Shown here: positions 36,563 to 46,349 of the stretch, piece after piece
Layout: each line of letters starts with the position of its first letter
Numbering within the stretch: position 1 is the first letter of the stretch
DNA from: Erythrobacter sp. YT30
GTDB lineage: Bacteria > Pseudomonadota > Alphaproteobacteria > Sphingomonadales > Sphingomonadaceae
Direction of reading: 5' to 3'
DNA: 64,000 bases
NCBI RefSeq assembly: GCF_001542875.1
Contig: NZ_LMAF01000003.1
Location: 248,001-312,000, forward strand
Translations under genes and position numbers: made by a program
Notes under the pieces: generated by a model
The model's database searches: none
Told to the model about the DNA's origin: nothing
The model's input: the letters and a program-made list of their open reading frames with translations, nothing else

Positions 36563-37470
36563 CTATCGAGCAGGTCCCCCAACGAAACGCGGAACACCAG
36601 TCTTCCTGCTCGCTCGAGCAGTGTATAAGTGCGCTCGAGGAATTGCATTTCGATCCCACCGATCCGGATGGTGTGCTTGAAGCATCGGCATGGCTGGCAA
36701 AGCTTACCGCCAACAGATCCTTCCTGGCGGACATACTGATCGCGAAACTGGCAAGCCGCGAGGATAATTCGATCGCTTCGGGATACGGTCCGCAGGCCAT
36801 CGTGCTCAGCCCTGTGCGAGGCAACATGTTCCTACGCGCCAATATCTGGCCTGCTGAACACGATCTCTGCTTCAAGAATAGTGGTGCCGAAAACTTCGTC
36901 TATGGCATCCCGCACGATCATAATTTCTCGTTTCTAACGAGCGGGTATCTCGGCCCTGGCTATCGCAGCGATCATTTCGAGTACGAATATGAAGACGTCA
37001 AAGGGTTGCCAGGTGAAGCAGTAGAAATGCACTACACTGGCCGCACGGCCCTGGGTGAAGGGCATATCCAGCTTTACCGCGCGCACCGCGATGTTCATTC
37101 GCAATTGCCGCCTGAAAGCCTTTCTGTTTCGCTGAACATCATGCATGTCGACCCATCGCAATGCTGGTTTGATCAATACGGATTTGATCTTGAACGGCGC
37201 GAGATTAGCCGCGTGCTAAGCCCCAATGCGAGCGAGGTTTTCCTGCGGGTGGCCGTTGCGAGCGGAGCAGACGACGCGCTCGATTTTGCGGAGTGGGTCG
37301 GCGATACGCATCCAAGCGAGCGGCTGCGGCTGGCGAGTTTCGAAGCGCGCGCTGCGGTCTATCAAACGCCGGAAGCGCGCGATGCCTTGTGGCGAGAAGG
37401 GGAGGATTGCGGCAGTCAGATGATCGCGAAGGTCGCGAAGAAGCGCAGGGCTGCGCTGCGGCCTTGCTAG
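36553..37470 (+). CDS. cupin-like protein, unrecognised
   Basis: 305-residue protein of unknown function. The centre looks like a metal-binding cupin: HDH at residues 121-123, Glu/Asp-rich HFEYEYED at 141-148, and AHRDVH at 177-182, followed by a Pro-Glu-Ser-Leu strand, as in cysteine-dioxygenase-like enzymes. N-terminal residues 30-75 and the C-terminal 60 residues are helical. Translationally coupled to the preceding gene by a 10-nt overlap. Oxygenase activity is inference from the pattern of histidines. Confidence 0.75.
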   Translation: MPLTIEQVPQRNAEHQSSCSLEQCISALEELHFDPTDPDGVLEASAWLAKLTANRSFLADILIAKLASREDNSIASGYGPQAIVLSPVRGNMFLRANIWPAEHDLCFKNSGAENFVYGIPHDHNFSFLTSGYLGPGYRSDHFEYEYEDVKGLPGEAVEMHYTGRTALGEGHIQLYRAHRDVHSQLPPESLSVSLNIMHVDPSQCWFDQYGFDLERREISRVLSPNASEVFLRVAVASGADDALDFAEWVGDTHPSERLRLASFEARAAVYQTPEARDALWREGEDCGSQMIAKVAKKRRAALRPC

Positions 37471-37477
37471 GCGCGGT

Positions 37478-37948
37478 TCAAATCACTCCGCCAGCCAGCC
37501 TATCAATTGCGCCTTGCAGAATGATCGCGGCGGCATGGCTGTCGATGGCTTCAGCACGTTTGGCTCGGCTCATATCCTGGCAAATCATCGCGGCCTCTGC
37601 GCTCTGGGTTGACCAACGTTCATCCCAAAGCATTACTGGCAAATCGAAAGCCTCAGACAGGTTACGAGCGTAGCCGCGAGAGGATTGGGCGCGCGGACCC
37701 TCGCTGCCGTCCATGTTTCGCGGCAGACCGATCACGATCCCCTTGATCGCGCGATCCTTGATGAGAGTTTCGAGAGCGCCCTTGTCGCGGCCCCACTTGC
37801 CGCGCGGCAATGTCTTTCCATTGGTCGCAAATCGCCAACCTGCATCGCACAAAGCGGTGCCGATCGTCTTTGTCCCAAGATCAAGCCCCAGCAGCGCGCC
37901 GCCATCGGGGAGCGCTTCTGCGAAATCGAGAGCGTTCTCGGTAATCAG
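37478..37948 (-). CDS. ruvX: RuvX/YqgF RNase H-like nuclease, CTG start
   Basis: Holliday-junction resolvase-like / pre-16S rRNA nuclease of 156 residues. The first catalytic Asp is in GLDLGTKTIGTAL, which would be lost if translation began at the TTG at 37852, so the real start is upstream. There is no ATG, GTG or TTG in frame beforehand; the natural position is a CTG at 37948, where the protein reads (M)ITENALDF as in relatives. That CTG overlaps the upstream gene's stop as CTGA, the same geometry as an ATGA coupling. IVIGLPRNMDGSEGP and WDERWSTQSAE and DSHAAAIILQ complete the family motifs. Confidence 0.9.
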   Translation of the reverse strand: MITENALDFAEALPDGGALLGLDLGTKTIGTALCDAGWRFATNGKTLPRGKWGRDKGALETLIKDRAIKGIVIGLPRNMDGSEGPRAQSSRGYARNLSEAFDLPVMLWDERWSTQSAEAAMICQDMSRAKRAEAIDSHAAAIILQGAIDRLAGGVI

Positions 37949-39153
37949 GAGGCGGTGCCCTGCGCAGACGCATTGTCCATCCCAGCAAACGCACGCGCTC
38001 TGCGGTTTACGTCGGCTCGCGTGTTCGCCCAGAACAGCGGGATGTCATAAACGTGATAATTGTTGCCGGGCAGGACGTATGGCCCAAGCTCTGGCGGGTC
38101 GCCAATCAACAGCAGTCCGCGATCATCGCAGCGTGCTGGGACGGCATCCGGCACCAGGAAACCGTTTTGCAGATCATCATCAGGCACCAAAGTCCCAAGG
38201 TTGAGCGACATTTCGGCAGTGTCGTCATACTTGCCCGTCAGCGGATTGGTGCACAGAATTTCGCTGTCTCCGCGCGGTTCGCCGTCAAAGCCGATTGATG
38301 CGGCATAGGTTTCCATCACAGAGGATGGATCAGCGGGTTCGGCATAGCTTGACCAAGAAAGGATGCACCGCGTCTGCTGGGCGGTGGCGCACGCCGGAAA
38401 GCCCATGGCGGGCAGGTCATGCTCCACTGAGATAGGCCAACCGATCGCATAGGCGGCAATAAGGCGCTCTGCTGCAGGCGATCCGTTCACTTCTTCGAGC
38501 AAAAGCCGGTTGAGATGCAGCGCACCCTGGCTGTGCCCGGCAAGAACGATGGGCGTGTCATCATCGAGCGATGATAGAAAATAGGCATAGGCCTCTTTCA
38601 CGTCCTCATAAGCGGCATCTATGGCCTGCTGACCCTCGGGAGCATCTGTCAGAAACGCCCCAAAGGTCGCCTGCCGGTATTTTGGCGCCCAAATCTCGCT
38701 CGCTCCGTTGAACGGGCTCGCCATCCCGCGCACAAAGACTTTTGCGATGCGCTCGGCTTCCTCATCGGCGTTTTCACCGATCGGTGCGTTCCAGCGAGCG
38801 CGATTAAGATAGCTGGTGGGATGGATGAAGAAGACCGCGTAATCGGGCGCTTCGGGCAGGGGGATTAGCTCAGCTCGGGCTGATTCTTGATCGATTGCGG
38901 CCTCGCTTGGTTCTGCCGGTGGAGCAAATGATGGCTCCCAACGCGCGGGGTCGCTTTCTCCCATGCCGGGGCGCGAATACCACATGGCGGGGTCTTCATA
39001 CGCGTTCTCTTCCAGCGCCTCTTGCGGTTCGAATTCGGTAGAAGGGACGAGCGCAATTCTGGCGATGTCTTCTTGGAACATCTCATACCCGATGCGCCCG
39101 ACGATAAAGGCGACGAGACAGAAAGCGACGACGTAAAGAAACTTCTTTGCCAT
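37945..39153 (-). CDS. DUF3089 alpha/beta hydrolase
   Basis: 402-residue protein with an N-terminal membrane anchor (FLYVVAFCLVAFIVGRIGY). The core DYAVFFIHPTSYLNRARWNA and IVLAGHSQGALHLNRLL, with Ser in GHSQG near residue 217, match the DUF3089 family of serine hydrolases. The C-terminal region holds CTNPLTG and the likely catalytic His in NNYHVYDIPLFWAN. Probably periplasmic. Substrate unknown. It follows lepB by 45 bp and overlaps ruvX. Confidence 0.88.
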   Translation of the reverse strand: MAKKFLYVVAFCLVAFIVGRIGYEMFQEDIARIALVPSTEFEPQEALEENAYEDPAMWYSRPGMGESDPARWEPSFAPPAEPSEAAIDQESARAELIPLPEAPDYAVFFIHPTSYLNRARWNAPIGENADEEAERIAKVFVRGMASPFNGASEIWAPKYRQATFGAFLTDAPEGQQAIDAAYEDVKEAYAYFLSSLDDDTPIVLAGHSQGALHLNRLLLEEVNGSPAAERLIAAYAIGWPISVEHDLPAMGFPACATAQQTRCILSWSSYAEPADPSSVMETYAASIGFDGEPRGDSEILCTNPLTGKYDDTAEMSLNLGTLVPDDDLQNGFLVPDAVPARCDDRGLLLIGDPPELGPYVLPGNNYHVYDIPLFWANTRADVNRRARAFAGMDNASAQGTAS

Positions 39154-39198
39154 GGGGCGAATGTTATCCTGCTGATCGGTAAGCGAGCTTGCCCGCTA

Positions 39199-40185
39199 TC
39201 AATCCGCCTCTGCCGGGGTTTGTTCCGCAGGCGATGGCTCGGCAGGGACGGTTTCGACCAATGGAGGGCGCAATGTTGTCCACGCGCGATCACCGCGAAG
39301 CGATGTGTACCACGTAATCGGGTTCCAGGTTGTCGATCCATCCAACGAGAAGGTGATGAATTCAGCGCGCCCGCCGATATTTTCGAGCGGGATGCCTTTG
39401 CCCAGACCTTTGTCTTTAGCAGGAGCGCGGCTGTCTGCTGAATGATCGCGGTTGTCACCCATCACGAAGACATGACCGTCAGGAACGGTATAAGCCGGGA
39501 AATTGTCCAGGCCTTGATCCATGTGATCGATGATCAAATAGGTCGCGCCATTCGGCAGGGTTTCACGATAGGTATCCGGTTCGAAGAATTCTTGGCCGTC
39601 TTCCCCAATTCGGCGAAAACCCTCAAAATCATCAAGACAGGCGCGCTGTCCCATAGAACTGGCGCACATCAACTCCGGTTCGAATGGGATCTGGACGGCT
39701 GGTACCATCTCGCGCGGCACCATGGTGCCATTGAGGATGATGCGCCCATCCTTGACCTCGATTGTGTCGCCGGGGCGGGCAACGACGCGCTTGATGTAAT
39801 CCTCGTTACGGTCTGGATGCACCGGGATCACGATATCGCCGTATTCTGGGGTTGCCGGCCAAACCCGCCAATCGCTGCGGGGGAGCAGGTGAAAGCTCGC
39901 CGAGGCCCATGACCAGCCGTATGGATATTTGCTCACCACCAGACGATCGCCAACGTAAAGGGTCGGCATCATCGAAGTGGACGGGATATAGAAAGGCTTT
40001 GCAACAAGGCTGTGAAAAATCAGCACGGCAAGCAGCATCAAAGCCAGTCCGCGCAATTCTGCAAACCAGTTTACCTTGTTGTCTTCGGCGCTCTCGCCTG
40101 TTGTGTCGTCGGCCATATCCGCCATGGCGGCATCAGCCGCATCGTTGCTTTGTATCACGCTGTGTGTGCCTGTTAGACTGCTCAA
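39199..40185 (-). CDS. lepB: signal peptidase I
   Basis: Inner-membrane serine protease that removes signal peptides from exported proteins. One membrane segment ([17 protein letters not shown]) precedes the catalytic Ser in PSTSMMPTL; the general base Lys is in [12 protein letters not shown], and [11 protein letters not shown] is the conserved C-terminal box. The open frame begins with a TTG at 40185 that overlaps the acpS stop as TTGA; a later ATG at 40125 is the alternative. Last of the pyrE-pdxJ-acpS-lepB operon. Confidence 0.95.
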   Translation of the reverse strand: MSSLTGTHSVIQSNDAADAAMADMADDTTGESAEDNKVNWFAELRGLALMLLAVLIFHSLVAKPFYIPSTSMMPTLYVGDRLVVSKYPYGWSWASASFHLLPRSDWRVWPATPEYGDIVIPVHPDRNEDYIKRVVARPGDTIEVKDGRIILNGTMVPREMVPAVQIPFEPELMCASSMGQRACLDDFEGFRRIGEDGQEFFEPDTYRETLPNGATYLIIDHMDQGLDNFPAYTVPDGHVFVMGDNRDHSADSRAPAKDKGLGKGIPLENIGGRAEFITFSLDGSTTWNPITWYTSLRGDRAWTTLRPPLVETVPAEPSPAEQTPAEAD

Positions 40186-40583
40186 AAGGTGCGGGCCTCA
40201 ATAATGACGAAGGCCTGCGCCCATGGATGATCATCGGTTAGGGTGAGATGAATGACCGCTTCATGGCCTTGCGGCAGCATTTCTTCAAGTCGCGATGCAG
40301 CTCCGCCTGTTAATGCAAGCGTTGGAGCGCCCGATGCTGCGTTCACAACGCCAATGTCTTTCATAAAGACGCCGCGCCGAAATCCTGTCCCCACCGCCTT
40401 GCTGAACGCTTCTTTTGCAGCGAATCTCTTCGCGTAGGTTCCCGCAATGGTGAACGGGCGCCTGCGAGCCTTGGCCCTTTCAATTTCTGTGAACACCCGG
40501 TTTTCGAACCGTTCGCCAAATCTGTCGAGCGAGTTGGCAATACGCTCAATATTGCAGAGGTCTGATCCGGTGCCGATTATCAT
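40182..40583 (-). CDS. acpS: holo-[acyl-carrier-protein] synthase
   Basis: Transfers 4'-phosphopantetheine from CoA to acyl carrier protein. The 133-residue protein has [14 protein letters not shown] (metal-binding Asp) and [15 protein letters not shown] (Glu and Lys). The ATG at 40583 overlaps the upstream gene by 4 nt; an in-frame start at 40727 lies within that gene and is rejected. Confidence 0.95.
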   Translation of the reverse strand: MIIGTGSDLCNIERIANSLDRFGERFENRVFTEIERAKARRRPFTIAGTYAKRFAAKEAFSKAVGTGFRRGVFMKDIGVVNAASGAPTLALTGGAASRLEEMLPQGHEAVIHLTLTDDHPWAQAFVIIEARTF

Positions 40584-40864
40584 GAAAGCGCCTTCATAAG
40601 TGCCATGGAAAGAAGGGCGAGGGCGATCACATGCAGCAGAACCTGGTTCATAAAGAGGGGATGCGCAAAATCGCCCTTGGCGAATTTGAGCGCGCCGACA
40701 TAGCCGAAGATCTGCAGAGCGACCCAACCAATCGCAAATGGAACGAGCACCTGGTTTGCCAGCGCAAATCCAAGAAAGCCGACAGCGATCAGGAACAAGG
40801 CCGCGGCAGCTCCGGCCGCTAGCTTTTGCGAACGCGATAATTCAGGAAGCGGTTCACCGTTCAT
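40580..40864 (-). CDS. small membrane protein, unknown
   Basis: 94-residue protein with three likely membrane helices ([40 protein letters not shown] and [19 protein letters not shown]). No family recognised. It is fused by 4-nt overlaps on both sides to pdxJ and acpS, so it is co-translated with them. Confidence 0.8.
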   Translation of the reverse strand: MNGEPLPELSRSQKLAAGAAAALFLIAVGFLGFALANQVLVPFAIGWVALQIFGYVGALKFAKGDFAHPLFMNQVLLHVIALALLSMALMKALS

Positions 40865-41601
40865 CGCGCGTCGTCCATCAGATCGCGCATTTTACGGATT
40901 GCAGCCTCAAGCCCGATAAACACAGCTTCTCCAATCAGATAATGTCCGATGTTAAGCTCTGCTATCTGAGGGATCGCGGCAATGGGCTGGACGTTTTCAA
41001 ATGTCAGGCCGTGGCCTGCGTGCGGCTCAATCCCGTTTTTCGCAGCAAGCGCTGCCATGTCGGAGATTCGCTTTACCTCGCTTGCAGTCTTCTCGCTGTC
41101 GCCATCCAGAATTGCATGCGCGTATTCGCCTGTATGAAACTCCACCACTGGCGCGCCTAGACGCAGTGCTGCGTCCAATTGTCGTTCATTAGCCTCGATA
41201 AACAGCGAGACGCGAATGTCCTGCTCGCGCAAGGCATCAACAATGGGAACCAGTGTGTTGTGAAGGCCTGCTGCGTCCAGCCCGCCTTCAGTGGTGCGCT
41301 CTTCGCGTTTTTCGGGGACGATGCAGGCAGCGTGCGGTTTGTGGCGCAGCGCAATCTCCAGCATTTCTTGCGTCGCTGCCATCTCAAGATTGAGTGGCAG
41401 ATCGGTCGCTTCCTGAATGCGCGCCAAATCTTCGTCGCGGATATGGCGGCGATCTTCGCGCAGGTGAGCGGTGATACCGTCGCCCCCGACACTCGCCACA
41501 ATTTCAGCCGCGCGCACAGGATCGGGGTGATCGCCGCCGCGCGCATTGCGGATCGTGGCGACGTGATCAATATTCACGCCTAAACGTAGTGGTGCTGTCA
41601 T
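40861..41601 (-). CDS. pdxJ: pyridoxine 5'-phosphate synthase
   Basis: Last step of the DXP-dependent vitamin B6 pathway: joins 1-deoxy-xylulose 5-phosphate with aminoacetone 3-phosphate. The 246-residue TIM barrel has LGVNIDHVATIRNARGG near the start, GITAHLREDRRHI, EPHAGHGLTFENV and ELNIGHYLIGEAVF, all canonical. Coupled by ATGA to pyrE upstream and to the small membrane protein downstream. Confidence 0.97.
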   Translation of the reverse strand: MTAPLRLGVNIDHVATIRNARGGDHPDPVRAAEIVASVGGDGITAHLREDRRHIRDEDLARIQEATDLPLNLEMAATQEMLEIALRHKPHAACIVPEKREERTTEGGLDAAGLHNTLVPIVDALREQDIRVSLFIEANERQLDAALRLGAPVVEFHTGEYAHAILDGDSEKTASEVKRISDMAALAAKNGIEPHAGHGLTFENVQPIAAIPQIAELNIGHYLIGEAVFIGLEAAIRKMRDLMDDAR

Positions 41602-42179
41602 TCTTTCCTGCTTCCCGGTTTCGTCACAGTTACGGCGGCGAGAGCTGCCGGGATGTCGGCCTCGTCGTAAGTTGGGAAATCAAACGCAGCGAGGGGGAAG
41701 AAAGGAACACCGAGATCGACATTGCCCATAGACCGATCAATCAGCGAACATTCGGCGATAACCTCGCCGCCTTCGCGCGCCACCGCCGCAATTGCTTCGC
41801 GGCTGGATAGCCCTGTTGTGACAACATCTTCGACCATCAGCACCTTGGCCCCGGATTCCAGGGCGAATCCACGTCGCAAATGAAAAACGCCATCGGGTCG
41901 TTCGAGGAACATCGCGTCCTTGTCCAAAACGCGCGCCACTTCTTGACCGATTATGATTCCACCCATCGCCGGAGAGACCACCACATCGACTGCTTCGATG
42001 ATCTCGGCAGGAATGCCCGCAACAACCGCTTCAGCCAGTCTCGCCGCCCGATCAGGCCGCATCAAAACACGCGCGCATTGCAGGTAATGTCCGCTATGTT
42101 TGCCTGAAGAGAGTTTGAAGTGCCCTTCGAGCAAAGCACCCGAGTTTCGAAATTCTTCAAGCACTTGATCGAGATTCAT
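41598..42179 (-). CDS. pyrE: orotate phosphoribosyltransferase
   Basis: Makes orotidine 5'-phosphate from orotate and PRPP in pyrimidine synthesis. The 193-residue protein has SGKHSGHYLQCARVLMRP, VVSPAMGGIIIGQEVA and the PRPP loop KVLMVEDVVTTGLSS. I chose the ATG at 42179 (MNLDQVLEEF) by comparison with relatives; ATGs at 42203 and 42242 are alternatives and none has a strong ribosome site. First gene of the pyrE-pdxJ-acpS-lepB operon. Confidence 0.95.
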   Translation of the reverse strand: MNLDQVLEEFRNSGALLEGHFKLSSGKHSGHYLQCARVLMRPDRAARLAEAVVAGIPAEIIEAVDVVVSPAMGGIIIGQEVARVLDKDAMFLERPDGVFHLRRGFALESGAKVLMVEDVVTTGLSSREAIAAVAREGGEVIAECSLIDRSMGNVDLGVPFFPLAAFDFPTYDEADIPAALAAVTVTKPGSRKE

Positions 42180-42421
42180 GGTATGACGCGTTGTTGAATT
42201 CATCAGATGGAATTGTCCACTGTCGTGAGGGAAATGGCGCAATCTTGCGTGGGTATCATGCCTAATTGCATAAAATTCTCCCTAGAAGCGCTTGAGGCGC
42301 TGGGCAAGCGCGGCTAATAGGGCGGCAAATCTGGTAGAAATGTCAGTAAAGCACTGGTGGAACGCGCGTCGCAGAACGGTGTTCAAACAGTATGGGATTA
42401 CAATCTGGAATGTGTAGGCAC

Positions 42422-43441
42422 ATGATTATGGGTCAGGCTTTTGCCCGTTTGAAACTTGTTTGGCTTGCTGTGGTAGCAATGTTCGCTGTTGCAGTACCCG
42501 GTGCGCTGGTAGCGCAAGATGGCATTGCGCCAGAATCGCCCGTTGGTGAGGTTGCGGAGGAAGTGACGCAGGCCGTGCCGGAACAAGAAGGCGCGTACTC
42601 GCCAATGGCGCCCACTGATGGTGTTGGCATGCCAACTGCGCCTCAGGATGACATGCTCGCCAGCATGACCTTTCAGGAGCAGTACTCTGAAACCGGGCAA
42701 TATGCCTTGTGGATGCATGATTATATCCTGCTTCCGGTGATCACGCTGATCAGCCTGTTTGTTCTCGGGCTGCTGATTTACGTCATCGTGCGCTATAACA
42801 AGCGCGCCAACCCAGTTCCTTCAAAAACCACTCACAACACGATGATTGAGGTTGTCTGGACGATTATCCCGGCGCTTATCCTTGTTGTAATCGCGGTTCC
42901 GTCGATCACTCTTCTCGCAGCGCAGTATGAAACGCCGCCAGAAGATGCCGTGACGATCAAGGCGACCGGTTATCAGTGGTATTGGACTTACACCTATCCC
43001 GATCATGGCGAGATTGAGATTGTTTCGAACATGCTCAGCAATGACGACGCGATCGCCAATGGCGAACCTGCGCTGCTGGCTGTCGACAATCGCATGGTCG
43101 TCCCAGCGGACACACCGCTGCGCATCCAAACCACCGCGGCTGACGTAATTCATGCATTCTCGGTACCTTCGCTTTGGTTCAAGCAAGATGCCATTCCGGG
43201 TCGTCTCAATGAGAAGATGATCGAGGGAATTCCGGAGGGCGTTTATTACGGACAATGTTCGGAATTGTGCGGCGCAAAGCACGGCTACATGCCGATTGCT
43301 GTCGAAGCACTCCCGCCTGAAAAGTTCGCCGCGTGGGTGGCTGAGCAAGGCGGTGAAATGCCCGGTGCTGCCGAGGCGGCGCCTGCCGCTGAAGGCGAAG
43401 AAGTCGAAGCAGAAGCGACCGAAGTCGCTCTTGCTGAATAA
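42422..43441 (+). CDS. coxB: cytochrome c oxidase subunit II
   Basis: Carries the binuclear CuA site that accepts electrons from cytochrome c. A signal peptide (LKLVWLAVVAMFAVAVPGAL) is followed by an acidic stretch, then two membrane helices (DYILLPVITLISLFVLGLLI and WTIIPALILVVIAVPSITLL). The CuA ligands are in QCSELCGAKHGYMP, with the first His in DVIHAFSVPS. The C-terminal 25 residues are Glu/Ala-rich. Start uncertain among 42392, 42410, 42422 and 42428. First gene of the oxidase operon. Confidence 0.95.
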   Translation: MIMGQAFARLKLVWLAVVAMFAVAVPGALVAQDGIAPESPVGEVAEEVTQAVPEQEGAYSPMAPTDGVGMPTAPQDDMLASMTFQEQYSETGQYALWMHDYILLPVITLISLFVLGLLIYVIVRYNKRANPVPSKTTHNTMIEVVWTIIPALILVVIAVPSITLLAAQYETPPEDAVTIKATGYQWYWTYTYPDHGEIEIVSNMLSNDDAIANGEPALLAVDNRMVVPADTPLRIQTTAADVIHAFSVPSLWFKQDAIPGRLNEKMIEGIPEGVYYGQCSELCGAKHGYMPIAVEALPPEKFAAWVAEQGGEMPGAAEAAPAAEGEEVEAEATEVALAE

Positions 43442-43481
43442 GATAATTTTGAACGAATACGACACAGAGAGAAGCTGAACG

Positions 43482-45200
43482 ATGGCTACCACCGCAGAAG
43501 GTTTCGACATTCACACCGAGGATCACGCACACGAGGCGGATCACAAGCCGGGCTTTTTTGCTCGCTGGTTTATGTCGACCAACCACAAAGATATCGGCAC
43601 ACTGTATTTGATCTTTGCGATCTTCGCGGGGATCATTGGTGGCGCGATGTCAGGCGTCATGCGTCTGGAGCTTGCTGAGCCAGGCATTCAGCATCTGGGT
43701 GCAGCGGTTGAATTCTTCGGCGGCAATGCCTCTGAGAGTGCCAACCTGCATATGTGGAATGTGTTCATCACGGCTCACGGCCTGATCATGGTTTTCTTCA
43801 TGGTCATGCCGGCCATGATTGGCGGGTTCGGCAACTGGTTCGTTCCGCTCATGATTGGTGCGCCGGATATGGCGTTCCCGCGTATGAACAACGTGTCGTT
43901 CTGGTTGACGGTTGCTGGCTTTATCAGCCTGTGTTTCTCGCTGTTTGTGCCCGGTACTGGGCCTGATGCACTGGGCGCAGGTGTCGGCTGGACGGTCTAT
44001 GCACCGCTATCGACTACGGGCAATGTCGGCCCTGCGGTCGACTTTGCGATCTTCTCGCTGCACTTGGCGGGCGCCGGCTCGATCCTTGGTGCAACCAACT
44101 TCATCACCACCATTTTCAACATGCGCGCGCCGGGTATGACCCTGCACAAAATGCCGCTGTTCGTATGGTCGGTGCTCGTCACCGCATTCCTGCTGCTGCT
44201 CGCGCTTCCAGTGCTTGCTGCTGCTATCACCATGCTTTTGACGGATCGTAATTTCGGTACGACCTTCTTCGATCCTGCTGGCGGTGGTGACCCGGTTCTC
44301 TACCAGCACTTGTTCTGGTTCTTCGGCCACCCCGAAGTGTACATCATGATCCTGCCGGGCTTCGGTATGATCAGCCAGATCGTTGCGACTTTCAGCCGCA
44401 AGCCCGTGTTCGGCTATCTCGGCATGGCCTACGCTATGGTTGCGATTGGCGTCGTCGGCTTCATCGTGTGGGCGCACCACATGTACACTGTCGGCCTCGA
44501 CGTGAACACTAAGATGTACTTCACCGCCGCGACGATGGTGATCGCCGTCCCGACGGGCGTCAAAATCTTCAGCTGGATCGCGACGATGTGGGGCGGCTCG
44601 ATGGAGTTCAAGTCACCCATGGTCTGGGCGCTTGGCTTTATCTTCCTGTTCACCGTTGGTGGTGTGACCGGTGTGATCCTCGCCAATGGTGGTATCGATG
44701 ATAACCTGCACGACACGTATTATGTGGTTGCTCACTTCCACTACGTGCTGTCGATGGGCGCAGTGTTCTCGCTGTTCGCGGGCTTCTATTACTGGTTCCC
44801 GAAGATGAGCGGAAAAATGCACTCCGAGCTGTTGAGCCACATCCACTTCTGGGGCTTCTTCATCGGCGTGAACATCGTGTTCTTCCCGCAGCACTTCCTT
44901 GGTATGAACGGAATGCCGCGCCGTATCCCTGACTATCCAGAAGCGTTCGCTTACTGGAACGAGATTAGCTCTTACGGCTATGTCGTCATGGCGGCATCGA
45001 TGCTGGTGTTCTTCGTCAACATCGGTTGGTCGCTGGTTGCCGGCAAGGCTCCTGGCAAGAACCCATGGGGCGAAGGTGCGACCACGCTTGAGTGGACGCT
45101 CACTAGCCCACCGCCTTACCACCAGTTCGAAACGCTGCCTGTGATCGAGGATCATCACGATTACCACGATCATTCGCAGCCAGAAGCGAAGCCGGCGTAA
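43482..45200 (+). CDS. ctaD: cytochrome c oxidase subunit I
   Basis: Heme-copper catalytic subunit of the aa3-type proton-pumping terminal oxidase, 572 residues. [20 protein letters not shown] has a low-spin heme ligand, [15 protein letters not shown] has a CuB His and the Tyr cross-linked to it, and [18 protein letters not shown] holds the high-spin and second low-spin heme ligands. About 12 membrane helices. AGAGAAGC lies before the ATG. Confidence 0.98.
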   Translation: MATTAEGFDIHTEDHAHEADHKPGFFARWFMSTNHKDIGTLYLIFAIFAGIIGGAMSGVMRLELAEPGIQHLGAAVEFFGGNASESANLHMWNVFITAHGLIMVFFMVMPAMIGGFGNWFVPLMIGAPDMAFPRMNNVSFWLTVAGFISLCFSLFVPGTGPDALGAGVGWTVYAPLSTTGNVGPAVDFAIFSLHLAGAGSILGATNFITTIFNMRAPGMTLHKMPLFVWSVLVTAFLLLLALPVLAAAITMLLTDRNFGTTFFDPAGGGDPVLYQHLFWFFGHPEVYIMILPGFGMISQIVATFSRKPVFGYLGMAYAMVAIGVVGFIVWAHHMYTVGLDVNTKMYFTAATMVIAVPTGVKIFSWIATMWGGSMEFKSPMVWALGFIFLFTVGGVTGVILANGGIDDNLHDTYYVVAHFHYVLSMGAVFSLFAGFYYWFPKMSGKMHSELLSHIHFWGFFIGVNIVFFPQHFLGMNGMPRRIPDYPEAFAYWNEISSYGYVVMAASMLVFFVNIGWSLVAGKAPGKNPWGEGATTLEWTLTSPPPYHQFETLPVIEDHHDYHDHSQPEAKPA

Positions 45201-45236
45201 GCTGTCTCGCTTCACAGATTACGAGTGAGAGAGGAG

Positions 45237-45266
45237 GGAAGGGCGCTTCGCAAGGGGCGCTCTTCC
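45237..45266 (+). promoter_or_regulatory. hairpin between ctaD and ctaB
   Basis: GGAAGGGCGC (45237-45246) pairs with GCGCTCTTCC (45257-45266) in RNA with one G-U wobble across a 10-nt loop. No U-run follows, so it may be a processing or stability element that sets the ratio of oxidase subunit to assembly-factor mRNA. Confidence 0.45.
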
Positions 45267-45285
45267 TGAATATCAAAGAAGACAG

Positions 45286-46224
45286 ATGAATACGATTGTC
45301 ACCACCACAAACATAATGCCGGCCGATTGGCGTGATTTTTTCACGCTGACGAAACCGCGCGTGATGACGTTGGTGATCTTTACCGGCATCTGCGGCCTGT
45401 TGGCGGCGCCTGGCACCATTCATCCAGTGATCGGCTTTACCGCAATTCTCGCGATTGCCCTGGGTGCTGGCGGCTCTGCTGTCCTTAATCAATGGTGGGA
45501 AGCGGATCTCGACAAGGGTATGAAACGCACGGCCAGCCGTCCGCTGCCCGATGGCCGCTTGCGCCGCGAAGATGCGCGTGATTTCGGTATTTTCCTGTCC
45601 GCCGTTTCGGTCGGACTGATGGGTGTGGCTGTGGGATGGCTTGCGGCGATCTCCTTGTTCGCGGCGATCATCTACTACGCCGTCATCTACACGATGTGGC
45701 TAAAGCCGCGTACGCCTCAAAACATTGTCATCGGCGGAGGCGCAGGCGCATTTCCTCCTTTCATCGGATGGATTGCCGTCACGGGCGAAATCACCGCCAT
45801 GCCGATTCTGCTCTTCGCGATCATCTTCATGTGGACGCCGCCGCATTTCTGGGCGCTCGCGCTGTTTGTGAAGTCTGACTATGCCAAGGTCGGAATTCCA
45901 ATGCTGCCGGTCGTCGCAGGCGAGCGCGCAACGCGTCAGCAGATCATGATCTACACCGTGCTGCTCGCACCGATTGCAATTGCGCCTTGGCTGATTGGCG
46001 GAACAAGCTGGGTCTATGGCAGCGTGGCTGTCGTTCTTTCTGCATTGTTCCTCATGCTTGCCGTGCCGGTGCTGTCAGAAGAGCGTCAGGGCGCAGATCC
46101 ACTTCAGCCCGAAAAGCGGCTGTTCAAGTTCAGTATCGTCTATCTGTTTGCGCTGTTCGCCGCTTTGGTCGCGGACCGGGTTCTGTTTGCCAACGGTTTG
46201 ATCGGCGGAGGTGTGTTCGCATGA
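45286..46224 (+). CDS. ctaB: heme O synthase (protoheme IX farnesyltransferase)
   Basis: Farnesylates heme B to heme O, the precursor of heme A for the oxidase. The 312-residue UbiA-type membrane protein opens with [20 protein letters not shown] and has the diphosphate-binding [20 protein letters not shown] and the second Asp region [17 protein letters not shown]. Its stop overlaps the next small gene by ATGA. ctaA (heme A synthase) is not in the window. Confidence 0.97.
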   Translation: MNTIVTTTNIMPADWRDFFTLTKPRVMTLVIFTGICGLLAAPGTIHPVIGFTAILAIALGAGGSAVLNQWWEADLDKGMKRTASRPLPDGRLRREDARDFGIFLSAVSVGLMGVAVGWLAAISLFAAIIYYAVIYTMWLKPRTPQNIVIGGGAGAFPPFIGWIAVTGEITAMPILLFAIIFMWTPPHFWALALFVKSDYAKVGIPMLPVVAGERATRQQIMIYTVLLAPIAIAPWLIGGTSWVYGSVAVVLSALFLMLAVPVLSEERQGADPLQPEKRLFKFSIVYLFALFAALVADRVLFANGLIGGGVFA

Positions 46225-46349
46225 CACCTGAGGAAGAAGCCGAAATCAAGCGGCGCCAGAAGATGCGCAATTACGTTGTTGGCGGCACGCTCATTTTCTT
46301 CGTGGTGCTGTTCTATCTCATCACCATCGCTAGGCTGGGTGCGCAATGA
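46221..46349 (+). CDS. small single-helix membrane protein of cox operon
   Basis: A 42-residue frame with an acidic-then-basic N-terminus ([18 protein letters not shown]) and one membrane helix ([19 protein letters not shown]). Its ATG overlaps the ctaB stop as ATGA, and its stop overlaps the ctaG start as ATGA, so position and coupling make it real despite its size. It matches the small CoxF-like proteins found at this place in alphaproteobacterial oxidase operons; its role is unproven. Confidence 0.82.
   Translation: MTPEEEAEIKRRQKMRNYVVGGTLIFFVVLFYLITIARLGAQ

Noticed and set aside
44613..45215. A 200-codon frame opposite ctaD
   Set aside because: Shadow of the oxidase subunit I gene; His/Arg-rich, no motif.
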